Of a DNA stretch of 64,000 bases, positions 45,307 to 53,611 are shown piece after piece. The notes under the pieces were generated by a model. That model was given only the letters and a program-made list of their open reading frames with translations. It searched no databases and was not told the DNA's origin. The stretch spans positions 26,767-90,766 of the forward strand of contig JADCDI010000081.1 in NCBI GenBank assembly GCA_020251025.1. The letters run 5' to 3'. This stretch comes from Rhodobacter sp. (lineage in GTDB: Bacteria; Pseudomonadota; Alphaproteobacteria; Rhodobacterales; Rhodobacteraceae). Each line of letters opens with the position of its first letter. Positions within the stretch are counted from its first letter, which is position 1. Both the position numbers and the translations under genes were made by a program.

Positions 45307-45555
45307 AAAACCGGGCAGGCCGCGCAGGCCCCGCCTTGACCGGCCCATTCCCTGCCAAACCCTTGACGCGCCTGTACAGCCCTTGGAAAACAAAGGGGGG
45401 CGTCCCCTGTCCTGCGCGGGTGGCCCCAGGTCCCGTCACCGCATCGCCACCCCCGCCAGATCGCGGGAACCGGGCCGGTGTGCCCCCAGCCAGGCCCGGT
45501 TGCCCCGCCCCGGCGGAACGGTTAGCCTGCCCCCGGTTTCAATCACGGAGCGTTC

Positions 45556-45909
45556 ATGTCCACCATCGTCAAACTGCCGCCGCTGTCCTCTGTCACCCCT
45601 TCTGACGCCACGCTGGACGGCTGGGTCGTGACCGAAGGCAGCCCCACCATGAAGACCTGGGTCCTGCACACCGCCTCGGACGGCACCATGATGGCGGGCT
45701 ATTGGGAAGCCACCCCGGGCAGCTATCATGCCACCTATTCGGCCTATGAATTCGTTCACCTGATCGAAGGCCGCATCGTGATCACCCCCGATGGCGGCAC
45801 CCCGGTGACGGTCGTGGCGGGCGATGCCTTTGTGGTGGAAAAGGATTTCAGGGGCACCTGGAAGATCGAAGAGAAGGTGCGCAAGCACTTCGATTTCCGC
45901 CTGCGGTAA
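45556..45909 (+). CDS. Small cupin-domain protein
   Basis: A single-domain cupin of 117 aa. It has VTEGSPTMKTWVLHT, GYWEATPGSYHATYSAYEFVHLIEG with the conserved cupin motif 1 His and Glu, and motif 2 in VTVVAGDAFVVEKDFRGTW, ending KHFDFRLR. This matches the EutQ/ureidoglycine-type cupins grouped as DUF861. Metal-binding residues appear partly kept. No substrate can be assigned. The ATG at 45556 follows CACGGAGCG. It converges with hsp20, and the two share a hairpin terminator. Confidence 0.85.
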   Translation: MSTIVKLPPLSSVTPSDATLDGWVVTEGSPTMKTWVLHTASDGTMMAGYWEATPGSYHATYSAYEFVHLIEGRIVITPDGGTPVTVVAGDAFVVEKDFRGTWKIEEKVRKHFDFRLR

Positions 45910-45928
45910 CGCACGCCTGCGCTAACGC

Positions 45929-45954
45929 AAAAGGGCGCGCCCTGCGGCGCGCCC
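45929..45954. terminator. Shared terminator between the cupin and hsp20 genes
   Basis: GGGCGCGCC-CTGC-GGCGCGCCC, a perfect 9-bp stem at 45933-45954. On the minus strand it is followed by TTTT (45929-45932), so it ends hsp20 transcripts 23 bases after the stop codon. On the plus strand no T-run follows, but the hairpin may still help to end cupin transcripts. Confidence 0.75.
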
Positions 45955-45976
45955 CCAAAGGCCGGATACCCCGGCG

Positions 45977-46453
45977 TTACTGGACGGTCGGGGTCTTGTC
46001 CGACGTGACCGCCTTGCCTTCAACATCCGTGGCGCGGGCAATCTCGATCCGGCGGGGCTTCAGCGCCTCGGGCGTCTCGCGCACCAGATCGATGTTCAGC
46101 ATCCCCAGCTCGTGCGAGGCCCCCGTCACGCGGACATGGTCGGCCAGCGCAAAGCGCCGCTCGAAGGCCCGGGTCGCGATGCCCCGGTGCAGATAGCTGC
46201 GCCCGGTCTCGTCGGGGTTCTTGCGGGCGGCCACATGCAGGGTGCCGTCCTTCACCTCCACGCTCAGCTCGTCCGAGGTGAAGCCGGCGACGGCGACCGA
46301 GATGCGATAGGCGTTCTCGTCGGTCTTTTCGATATTGTAGGGCGGATAGGCGGGCTGGGCCACATCGTTCGCCAGCACGCGGTCCATCAGGTCTGCGACC
46401 CGGTCGAAACCTACGGTGGCGCGGTACAGGGGGGCAAGATCAAAGCTGCGCAT
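45977..46453 (-). CDS. Hsp20-family small heat shock protein (IbpA-like)
   Basis: ATP-independent holdase. The 158-aa protein begins MRSFDLAPLYRATVGFDRVADLMDRV, the N-terminus typical of class A small heat shock proteins. The alpha-crystallin domain has YRISVAVAGFTSDELSVEVKDG, HRGIATRAFERRFALADHVRV and GMLNIDLVRETPE. The ATG at 46453 has AGGA a few bases upstream; three other in-frame ATGs lie within 15 bases. A sigma-32-like promoter stands about 90 bases upstream. Confidence 0.93.
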   Translation of the reverse strand: MRSFDLAPLYRATVGFDRVADLMDRVLANDVAQPAYPPYNIEKTDENAYRISVAVAGFTSDELSVEVKDGTLHVAARKNPDETGRSYLHRGIATRAFERRFALADHVRVTGASHELGMLNIDLVRETPEALKPRRIEIARATDVEGKAVTSDKTPTVQ

Positions 46454-46540
46454 GGTCATCCTCATCAAGCGATGTATGGAACCCTCCCTTGCGGGACGGG
46501 CGGTTCTGTCCGGGCCCGTGATGGCACCCGGACAGCATGC

Positions 46541-46569
46541 ATCTGGGAAAACACCCGCCGCGTTTCAAG
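46541..46569 (-). promoter_or_regulatory. Sigma-32-like heat shock promoter of hsp20
   Basis: On the minus strand CTTGAAA (46569-46563) and CCCAGAT (46547-46541) are separated by 15 bases. This is close to the heat-shock consensus CTTGAAA / CCCCATnT. Transcription would begin near 46,535, leaving an 80-base leader before hsp20. I saw no clear RNA-thermometer hairpin covering the ribosome site. Confidence 0.65.
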
Positions 46570-46689
46570 GGGGCGGGGTTTCAGGAAACGCGCCCCGAAA
46601 TCGCGTGATCCGTCTGCCTGCCCGATGCGGCGGCGGGGGATTTCCGGCGTTTCCGGCCTTGTCACAGCCCCCGCGCCCGCGCGGGGCGG

Positions 46690-46790
46690 GGCTGCTTTGC
46701 GCCTGGTGCCAGGACAGGGGCGATGGCCCCTGCCGGCATCTGCCGGGCGCGCGGGCGCATGGGTTTGCCGCCTTGCGGTCCACCGGCCCA
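46690..46790 (+). repeat. Partial copy B of the hairpin-rich repeat
   Basis: GACAGGGGC-GAT-GGCCCCTGCC (46713-46734) followed by GGCATCTGCCGGGCGCGCGGG matches the last unit of block A and of the copy at the window end. A C-rich hairpin precedes it. It lies just beyond the glcF stop codon, between glcF and the hsp20 promoter region. The copy has decayed on its right side. Confidence 0.65.
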
Positions 46791-46816
46791 TGCAACGCCA
46801 CGCTGTCGCGCCCCTG

Positions 46817-48112
46817 TCAGGCCCCCGTCGACGCAAGGGCGCGCGGCTGCGGGCCACCGGTTGCCCAGTCCAGCAATTCCACCGTATGGACCACGGGAAT
46901 CCCGGTGCCCGACCCGATCTGCATCATGCAGCCGATGTTGCCCGCCGCGATGACCTGAGGGGACTTTGCTTCCAGCGTCCTGACCTTGCGAAGCTTCAGT
47001 TCGGCCGCGATTTCGGGCTGCAGCAGGTTGTAGGTGCCGGCCGATCCGCAGCACAGATGGCTGTCGGCGGGTTCGACCACCTCGAACCCTGCGCGCCTGA
47101 GCAGGTCTTTGGGCGCGGTCCTGACCTGCTGGCCATGCTGCAGCGAGCAGGCGGCGTGATAGGCCACGCGCAGCCCTTTCGGCGCGCCCTGCGGCAGGCC
47201 CAGGCGCACCAGAAGTTCCGACACATCCACCGCCAGACCGGCCACGGTCGCGGCATCGGCTGCAATCGGATCAGCGCGGAACATGTGGCCATAATCCTTG
47301 ACCGTCGTGCCGCAGCCCGAGGTGTTGATGACCACGGCATCCAGCCCCCCTGCCCGGACCTCGGCCATGAAGGCGGCGATGCTGCGCGCCGCTGCGGCAT
47401 GGGCCCAGGCGGCCTTTCCCATGTGATGGGTCAGCGCCCCGCAGCAGCCCTGCCCCCGGGCGATCACCACCTCGCAGCCCAGCCGGCGCAAAAGGCGGAT
47501 GGTGGCATCGTTGATATCGGTGTTCAGCGCCTTCTGGGCACAGCCCGTCATCAGGGCCACGCGCAGGCGGCGCTGCCCTTCGGCGGGAAAGACCTGCGGG
47601 TCGTCGTTGCGGCTGACCGGGGGAATATGGCGCGGCGCCATCGCCAGCATGGCCCTGATCCGCCGGTCCGGGATCAGAAAGGCAAAGGGCCGCCCGATCC
47701 TGGCACCCAGCAGGGCCAGGCGAAAGCGCATCGGATGGGGCAGGATCTGCGCCAGGGTCCAGCGCAGGACACGGTCCGACAGCGGTCGCCGATAGGTCTG
47801 TTCGATATACTCCCGCGCATGATCCACCAGATGCCGGTAATGCACGCCCGAGGGGCAGGTTGTCATGCAAGCGAGGCAGGACAGGCAGCGGTCGATATGC
47901 CGGACCGTGCGCGCGTCGGCGGGGCGGCCCTGTTCCAGCATGTCCTTGATCAGGTAGATGCGCCCGCGCGGACTGTCGAGTTCGTCGCCCAGCACCTGGT
48001 AGGTCGGGCAGGTGGCGGTGCACAAACCGCAGTGCACGCAGGACCGCAGAATCGCGTTCGACCGCGCCGTGGCGGGGTCTTTCAGCTGATCGGCCGTGAA
48101 TGTCGTCTGCAT
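46817..48112 (-). CDS. glcF: Glycolate oxidase iron-sulfur subunit GlcF
   Basis: Electron-transfer subunit of membrane-associated glycolate dehydrogenase. The 431-aa protein has two 4Fe-4S motifs, C25-x2-C28-x2-C31-x3-C35-P and C76-x2-C79-x2-C82-x3-C86-P. Two CCG domains follow (GCCGALTHHMGK and LCCGSAGTYNLLQPE). Last gene of glcDEF, 17 bases after glcE. Confidence 0.96.
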   Translation of the reverse strand: MQTTFTADQLKDPATARSNAILRSCVHCGLCTATCPTYQVLGDELDSPRGRIYLIKDMLEQGRPADARTVRHIDRCLSCLACMTTCPSGVHYRHLVDHAREYIEQTYRRPLSDRVLRWTLAQILPHPMRFRLALLGARIGRPFAFLIPDRRIRAMLAMAPRHIPPVSRNDDPQVFPAEGQRRLRVALMTGCAQKALNTDINDATIRLLRRLGCEVVIARGQGCCGALTHHMGKAAWAHAAAARSIAAFMAEVRAGGLDAVVINTSGCGTTVKDYGHMFRADPIAADAATVAGLAVDVSELLVRLGLPQGAPKGLRVAYHAACSLQHGQQVRTAPKDLLRRAGFEVVEPADSHLCCGSAGTYNLLQPEIAAELKLRKVRTLEAKSPQVIAAGNIGCMMQIGSGTGIPVVHTVELLDWATGGPQPRALASTGA

Positions 48113-48129
48113 CGCCGGGTCTTTCGGTA

Positions 48130-49239
48130 TCAGCCCATCAGGCCGGGGTTCAGGATGCCGCGCGGATCAAACTTCCGGCGCAGGGCGGCGGCCAGTGCGG
48201 CCAGCGGGGCAGGCTGGGGCTGAAACACCGGCGTCACCGGCACCTTGGCCCGGATCAGCGTCGCGTGGCCCTCAAAGGGCCCCAGACGGGCGCGCAGATC
48301 TGTCCCCGGGGCGGTCCGCACCCAGACAAGGCCCCCGCCCCAGTCATACAGCACGGCCTCGGCCCCCAGACGCGCGGCCAGCCCCGGCGCGTCCGACGGC
48401 TTGACCGACAGCTTCCAGACATCGCCCGGCCGGTCGTGGAAGGGGGCCACGTCGCGGATCGCCTGCCACTGCCGCGCGGTGTCTTCGGCGTCCAGCATCC
48501 CGGCAGAACCAAAGGGGGCCAGCAGGCGGGCAAGCCGGCCGCTGCGATAGGCGACCGAATCTGCGAAACCCTCGATCCGAAGGAACGTACCCTCGCCGGG
48601 CCAATGCGCGGCCCCCGTCACCTCGAAGGGCGATCCAAGGGCGGCGGCCATCGCCTGCACGGCAGTGCCGTCGTCCAGCCCGCGCAGCACCAGCGTGGCC
48701 GAGGCACCGGGCACCGGCAGCAGCTTGAAGCTGACTTCGGTCAGCACACCCAGCGTGCCATGGCTGCCCGCCAGCAGTTTGACCAGATCATAGCCGGTAA
48801 CGTTCTTCATCACCCGTCCGCCGGTCTTCACCGCCATTCCGGTGCCATCGACAAAGCGCAGCCCGATCAGGCTGTCGCGGCAGGCCCCCGCCTGCAGGCG
48901 GCGCGGGCCGGACGCATTCGCGGCCACCACACCCCCCAGGGTCGAGACGCCGGCGGTCCCCAGCAGCCCGCGCAGATCGGGCACCTCGAAGGGCAGGCGC
49001 TGGCCTTCGGCGGCCAGGACCCGCTCCACCTCGGACAGGGGCGTGCCGGCCCCGGCCACCAGCGTCAGCGCGCCGGGCTCGTACAGGGTGATGCCCGACA
49101 GGGCGGTGCAATCCAGCAGATCCGCCGCCCCGCCGAACCAAAGCGCGCGGGTTGCCCCGCCGGTGACGCGCAAAGGGCCTGTGCGGCCCCGCAAGAGGGC
49201 GCAAAGTCCGGCTTCGTCGGCGGGGCGCAGTGTCATCAT
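48130..49239 (-). CDS. glcE: Glycolate oxidase FAD-binding subunit GlcE
   Basis: The second FAD-binding subunit, 369 aa. The FAD-binding type 4 motifs are shortened: LRVTGGATRALWFG, GVSTLGGVVAANASGPRR, GGRVMKNVTGYDLVKLLAGSHGTLGV and RKFDPRGILNPG near the end. The start is one of two adjacent ATGs (49239 or 49236). It lies between glcD (57-base gap) and glcF. Confidence 0.95.
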   Translation of the reverse strand: MMTLRPADEAGLCALLRGRTGPLRVTGGATRALWFGGAADLLDCTALSGITLYEPGALTLVAGAGTPLSEVERVLAAEGQRLPFEVPDLRGLLGTAGVSTLGGVVAANASGPRRLQAGACRDSLIGLRFVDGTGMAVKTGGRVMKNVTGYDLVKLLAGSHGTLGVLTEVSFKLLPVPGASATLVLRGLDDGTAVQAMAAALGSPFEVTGAAHWPGEGTFLRIEGFADSVAYRSGRLARLLAPFGSAGMLDAEDTARQWQAIRDVAPFHDRPGDVWKLSVKPSDAPGLAARLGAEAVLYDWGGGLVWVRTAPGTDLRARLGPFEGHATLIRAKVPVTPVFQPQPAPLAALAAALRRKFDPRGILNPGLMG

Positions 49240-49296
49240 GATCTGTTCAGGAACATCCTTGGGCGTGATGGGCGATCAGAACCCCACCGGTACCGA

Positions 49297-50730
49297 TCAG
49301 GCACCGCGACGGGCTGATGTCACGTCCAGCGGAAAGACCTTGGCCGGGTTCAGCAGCCACTGCGGGTCGAACACGTCCTTGACGCGCATCTGCGCCTCCA
49401 TGTCATCCGGCGTGAACTGCACCGGCATCAGATCACGCTTTTCGACGCCAACGCCATGTTCGCCGGTCAGGCAGCCGCCGACCTCGACGCAAAGCTTCAG
49501 GATATCGGCACCCAGCGCCTCGCACAGGGCAAGGTCGCCCGGTTTGTTGGCGTCAAACAGGATCAGCGGGTGCATGTTGCCGTCGCCCGCATGAAACACA
49601 TTGGCCACATCCAGGCCATAGCTGCGGCTCATCTCGCCGATGCGGCGCAGCACATGGGGCAGCGCCGAGACAGGGATCGTGCCGTCCAGGCATATGTAAT
49701 CGTTGATCTGGCCCATCGCCCCGAAGGCAGATTTGCGGCCCAGCCAGATCCGCTTCGATTCCTCTTCGCTGCGGCTTTCGCGGAATTCGACGGGATCGTG
49801 ACGCAGGGCGATGGCGCGGATCAGGGCAAGCTGTTCGTCGATCTCGGCATCCGAACCTTCCACCTCGACGATCAGCAGCGCCTCGCAATCGGGGTAGCCC
49901 GCCTTGGCAAAGGCTTCGCAGGCGCGGATGCAGGGGCGGTCCATGAATTCGATCGCAACCGGCAGGACCCCTGCCTTGATGATGTCAGAGACGCAAGTGC
50001 CCGCCACCTCGTTCGAGGAAAACCCGATCAGCACGGGGCGCGCGCCTTCGGGCTTTGGCAGGATGCGCAGGGTGGCTTCGGTGACGACACCAAGCTGGCC
50101 CTCCGACCCGCAGATCACGCCCAGCAGGTCCAGCCCGCCGGGGTCAAGATGCGCGCCGCCGATCTGCAATACGCTGCCGTCCATCAGCACGATGGTCACG
50201 CCCAGCAGGTTGTTGGTGGTCACCCCGTATTTCAGGCAATGCGCCCCGCCCGAGTTCATGGCGATATTGCCGCCGATGGCGCAGGCAAGCTGGCTGGAAG
50301 GATCGGGGGCATAGAAAAAGCCGTCGGCCTCTACCGCGCCGGTAACGCTGAGGTTGGTGCGGCCCGCCTGCACGCGGATGAAGCGGTTGGCGTAATCGGT
50401 TTCCAGCACCCCGTTCATCCGGGCCACGCCCAGAACCACGCAATCCGCCGTCGGCAGCGCGCCCCCGGCCAGCGACGTGCCGGAACCGCGCGGCACCACC
50501 GGCACGCCTTCCTTGTGGCACAGCCGCAATACGGCACTGACCTCGGCCGTGGTGCGCGGCAAGACGGCAGCCAGCGGCTGGCAGCGGTAGGCTGTCAGCG
50601 CGTCACAGTCATAGGCCCGGGTTTCGGCAGGCGCATCGATCACCGCGTCATGGGGCAGGATGGCCCGCAATCGATCCAGGATCCGCGCCTTGCGCGACAG
50701 GATCGACGGGTCCGGCAGCGGCATATCCAT
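49297..50730 (-). CDS. glcD: Glycolate oxidase catalytic subunit GlcD
   Basis: FAD-linked subunit that oxidises glycolate to glyoxylate. From the ATG at 50730 (GGGGGG 5 bases upstream) the protein has 477 aa. The FAD motifs are PVVPRGSGTSLAGGALP and AIGGNIAMNSGGAHCLKYGVTTNNLLG. The C-terminal active-site segment is NVFHAGDGNMHPLI and LTGEHGVGVEKR. It leads the glcDEF operon. The same organism makes glycolate through gph at 5.9 kb. Confidence 0.96.
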   Translation of the reverse strand: MDMPLPDPSILSRKARILDRLRAILPHDAVIDAPAETRAYDCDALTAYRCQPLAAVLPRTTAEVSAVLRLCHKEGVPVVPRGSGTSLAGGALPTADCVVLGVARMNGVLETDYANRFIRVQAGRTNLSVTGAVEADGFFYAPDPSSQLACAIGGNIAMNSGGAHCLKYGVTTNNLLGVTIVLMDGSVLQIGGAHLDPGGLDLLGVICGSEGQLGVVTEATLRILPKPEGARPVLIGFSSNEVAGTCVSDIIKAGVLPVAIEFMDRPCIRACEAFAKAGYPDCEALLIVEVEGSDAEIDEQLALIRAIALRHDPVEFRESRSEEESKRIWLGRKSAFGAMGQINDYICLDGTIPVSALPHVLRRIGEMSRSYGLDVANVFHAGDGNMHPLILFDANKPGDLALCEALGADILKLCVEVGGCLTGEHGVGVEKRDLMPVQFTPDDMEAQMRVKDVFDPQWLLNPAKVFPLDVTSARRGA

Positions 50731-50809
50731 GAGAACCCCCCATGGATCAGGAAATATAACCGGTTCGTCGCGCTGGCAAGCCATACCCTGAAAGGGTAAT
50801 GTGCATGGC

Positions 50810-51502
50810 ATGACATGGCATCTTCACGGCATCCCTTTTGGCACGCCTGATCTCTTGGCGCTTGCGGTGCTGGCCGTTTCCTGGATCGCCATTGGCCGGG
50901 TCATTGAGCATCCGCCCAAGACCTTTCCTTCGGTCACCATGCTGATGGTGGAATTCCGGCGGGACTGGATGCGCCAGTTCGTGACCCGCCAGCCCCGGAT
51001 CTTCGATGCCACGATGATCGACAGCCTGCGGCAGGGGACTGCTTTTTTCGCCTCGGCCTGTCTGATTGCCATTGGCGGGGGCGTGGCGCTGATGGGAAAC
51101 CCGGCGGGCCTGATGAATCTGACGCAGGATTTCACACCCGCGGGCGGTTCCGAGGGGATAGAGCTGCGGATCATCCCGCTGCTGTTGTTGCTGGCGGATG
51201 CGCTGATGAAATTCATCTGGTCGCACCGGCTGTTCGGCTATTGCGCCATTCTGATGGCAGCCGTTCCCAATGATCCGGCCGATCCGCTGGCCTATCACCG
51301 CGCCGCCCAGGCGGCAGAGATCAACATCACCGCTGCACGCAGCTTCAACCGGGGGCTGCGATCTGTCTATTTCGCGCTGGCAGCACTTGCCTGGCTGTTC
51401 GGGGCTGTTGCCCTGCTGGTGGCGACGGCGCTGTGCCTGGCCGTTCTGATCCGGCGCGAATTCGCCTCGCGGTCGCGGGGGGTCCTTTTGCGCAAACCCT
51501 GA
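50810..51502 (+). CDS. DUF599 family integral membrane protein
   Basis: A 230-aa protein with about four membrane segments (starting PDLLALAVLAVSWIAIG). Family marks are VEFRRDWMRQFVTRQPRIFDATMIDSLRQG, LADALMKFIWSHRLFGYC and INITAARSFNRGLRSVYFALAALAWLFG. Its function is unknown. The start is uncertain: GTG at 50801 has AAAGGG 4 bases before it, and ATG at 50810 has better spacing to the first membrane segment. It is divergent from glcD, and both 5' ends lie close together. Confidence 0.85.
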   Translation: MTWHLHGIPFGTPDLLALAVLAVSWIAIGRVIEHPPKTFPSVTMLMVEFRRDWMRQFVTRQPRIFDATMIDSLRQGTAFFASACLIAIGGGVALMGNPAGLMNLTQDFTPAGGSEGIELRIIPLLLLLADALMKFIWSHRLFGYCAILMAAVPNDPADPLAYHRAAQAAEINITAARSFNRGLRSVYFALAALAWLFGAVALLVATALCLAVLIRREFASRSRGVLLRKP

Positions 51503-51505
51503 GGG

Positions 51506-53611
51506 TCAGCGCCGCCCTTCGCGCAGCCATGCGGCCAGCGTCAGGACCGCGACGATCAGCAGCCATGCCCAGGCCGGAAGCAGCGGGGCGATGCTGACAT
51601 CCCGGGTGACAAAGGCATTGCGCGGCGTGATCCCGATCCAGCCGCGCCCTGCGGCGACGCGCCCCTCGCGCACGGTACGGATATCGGGGGTGCCATCGGC
51701 CAGCCGAAGGATACCGCCCCGGCCGGCCTCGACCACGGGGGCCAGAACAGAGCCGCCGGCAAGGGTCTGCTCGAATTCGCGCGGTGCCGACGGGCCGACG
51801 GCGACGACAGCGGTCAGGTCGCCCTGCGCCAGACGGTACAGGCCCATGTCGGGGGCCTGCCAGACCAGCTCATGCCGCCCCGGGGCCGTTTGGGGCATGG
51901 GCAGGGTCGTTTCGGTGCCGTCGGGGGCGGTGATCGTCAGATCGCCCGGGGTATCGCCGATGGTGCGGCGTGTGACGGTCAGGGTCTGGCCCTGCGCGGT
52001 CGCGGTCAGCGCCTCTTCCTCCAGCTCGGGTTCCTTCAGCATCCAGTGGGCCAGGCGCCGCAGCAGTTCCAGTTGCGGCCCGCCGCCTTCGTACCCCCGG
52101 CCCCAAAGCCAGGCGTGATCCGAGGCCAGCATCGCCACGCGGCCCCCGCCCACCCGGTCCAGCACCAGCAGGGGGCGGTTGCCCGCACCTTCCATCACCA
52201 CCTGACCGCGTGTCGCCTGCACATCGACCATGCGGAACCAGCGGCCCCAGGCCGGGCCTTTTGCGGCATCGCCCGCTGCGGGCGGCAGCGCCGCCGCATC
52301 CGCCTTGTCCGGCACAAACCCATCCAGCCCTGCGGTCACCGGGTGGCGGCGGCCCAGCTCGGTCATGGCCGGGACAAAGCCCTCTTCGATGACCCGCCCC
52401 GACGGCACGACGGGCAGGATATCGGCCAGGGGCGAGCGGTACAGGCTGTCGGCCGTGCCGAATTCGGGGCCCGCCGCCATCAGCACGGTGCCGCCCCTGC
52501 GCACATAGTCAGCCACGTTTTCCAGGTACGAGGCGGGCAGGATGCCACGCTGGCGATAGCGGTCAAAGATGATCAGGTCGAATTCGTTGATCTTCTCGAC
52601 AAACAACTCGCGGGTGGGAAAGGCGATCAGCGACAATTCGGTTACCGGCACACCATCCTGCTTTTCCGGCGGGCGCAGGATGGTGAAATGCACCAGATCG
52701 ACCGAGGCATCGGATTTCAGCAGGTTGCGCCAGACGCGTTCGCCCGCATGCGGCTCTCCGGACACCAGCAGCACACGCAGCCGGTCGCGCACACCGTTGA
52801 TCTGCACGACGGCGGCATTGTTGCGGTCGGTCAGCTCGCTGTCCACCGCCGCCACCTGGAACTGCAGCACGTTCATCCCGCCATGCGGCAGACGCAGCGG
52901 CACCTGCAGATCCTCTCCCGTGGGCACGCTGAACTTCTGCGGCGGCGCACCGCCGACGGAAACCGTCAGCTCTGCGGTTTCTGCCAGATCGGCCGGCAGG
53001 GCACCCTCATCGTCGATGCGCAGCGTCAGCGTCACATCCTCGCCCAGAATGGCAAAGGCCGGGGCGTTGCGGACCGTCAGCCTGCGGTCCCAGTCGCTGT
53101 CCTGTCCGGTCAGCAGCACGTGAACGGGGGCGGGCATGGCGGGGGCGGCGGGCAGGTCATGGGCCTGCCCGTCGGTGATCAGGATGGCCCCGGCGACGCG
53201 GGCACGCGGTTCTTCGGCCAGGGCCTGGGCCAGCGCCGTCATCAGCAGCGTGCCTTCGTCATCCGGGGCATCGCCCAGGCGGATGATGCGCAACTCGGTG
53301 TTGGGCAGGGCCGCGACCTCTGCCTCGACCGCCGCCAGCGCCGCCGCCGTCTGGGCGGGGCGGTCGCCGATGCGCTGGCTGGCGCTGGCATCGACAACCG
53401 CCAGAACGATGTCCGGCAAAGGCGCGCGGTCTTCCCGCTGAAGCGACGGGTTGGCGATGGCCACAAGCAGCGCCGCCGCCGTCAACCCGCGCAGCCACCA
53501 GCCGGCCAGCCCGCGCCACAGCGCAACCGCAATACCCGTCACGGCAAGGCCCAGCGCCGCGTAAAGCACCGGCCAGGGCAGAAGCGGGTCGAAGACAAGC
53601 GTTCCCGTCAC
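51506..53611 (-). CDS. Large membrane protein with VWA-like and glutamine-amidotransferase-like domains
   Basis: A 701-aa protein with membrane segments at the N-terminus (about 13-50) and C-terminus (LLIVAVLTLAAW). Between them are a VWA-like region with VLAVVDASASQRIGDRPAQTA and GAILITDGQAHDLP, a beta-rich domain (VRNAPAFAILGEDVTLTLRI), and a Rossmann-like amidotransferase part (FDLIIFDRYRQRGILPASYLENVADYVRRGGTVLMAAGPEF). It is the last gene of the MoxR/DUF58/DUF4159 operon, with a GTG start overlapping the previous stop. A role in envelope complexes is inferred from that operon. Confidence 0.85.
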   Translation of the reverse strand: MTGTLVFDPLLPWPVLYAALGLAVTGIAVALWRGLAGWWLRGLTAAALLVAIANPSLQREDRAPLPDIVLAVVDASASQRIGDRPAQTAAALAAVEAEVAALPNTELRIIRLGDAPDDEGTLLMTALAQALAEEPRARVAGAILITDGQAHDLPAAPAMPAPVHVLLTGQDSDWDRRLTVRNAPAFAILGEDVTLTLRIDDEGALPADLAETAELTVSVGGAPPQKFSVPTGEDLQVPLRLPHGGMNVLQFQVAAVDSELTDRNNAAVVQINGVRDRLRVLLVSGEPHAGERVWRNLLKSDASVDLVHFTILRPPEKQDGVPVTELSLIAFPTRELFVEKINEFDLIIFDRYRQRGILPASYLENVADYVRRGGTVLMAAGPEFGTADSLYRSPLADILPVVPSGRVIEEGFVPAMTELGRRHPVTAGLDGFVPDKADAAALPPAAGDAAKGPAWGRWFRMVDVQATRGQVVMEGAGNRPLLVLDRVGGGRVAMLASDHAWLWGRGYEGGGPQLELLRRLAHWMLKEPELEEEALTATAQGQTLTVTRRTIGDTPGDLTITAPDGTETTLPMPQTAPGRHELVWQAPDMGLYRLAQGDLTAVVAVGPSAPREFEQTLAGGSVLAPVVEAGRGGILRLADGTPDIRTVREGRVAAGRGWIGITPRNAFVTRDVSIAPLLPAWAWLLIVAVLTLAAWLREGRR

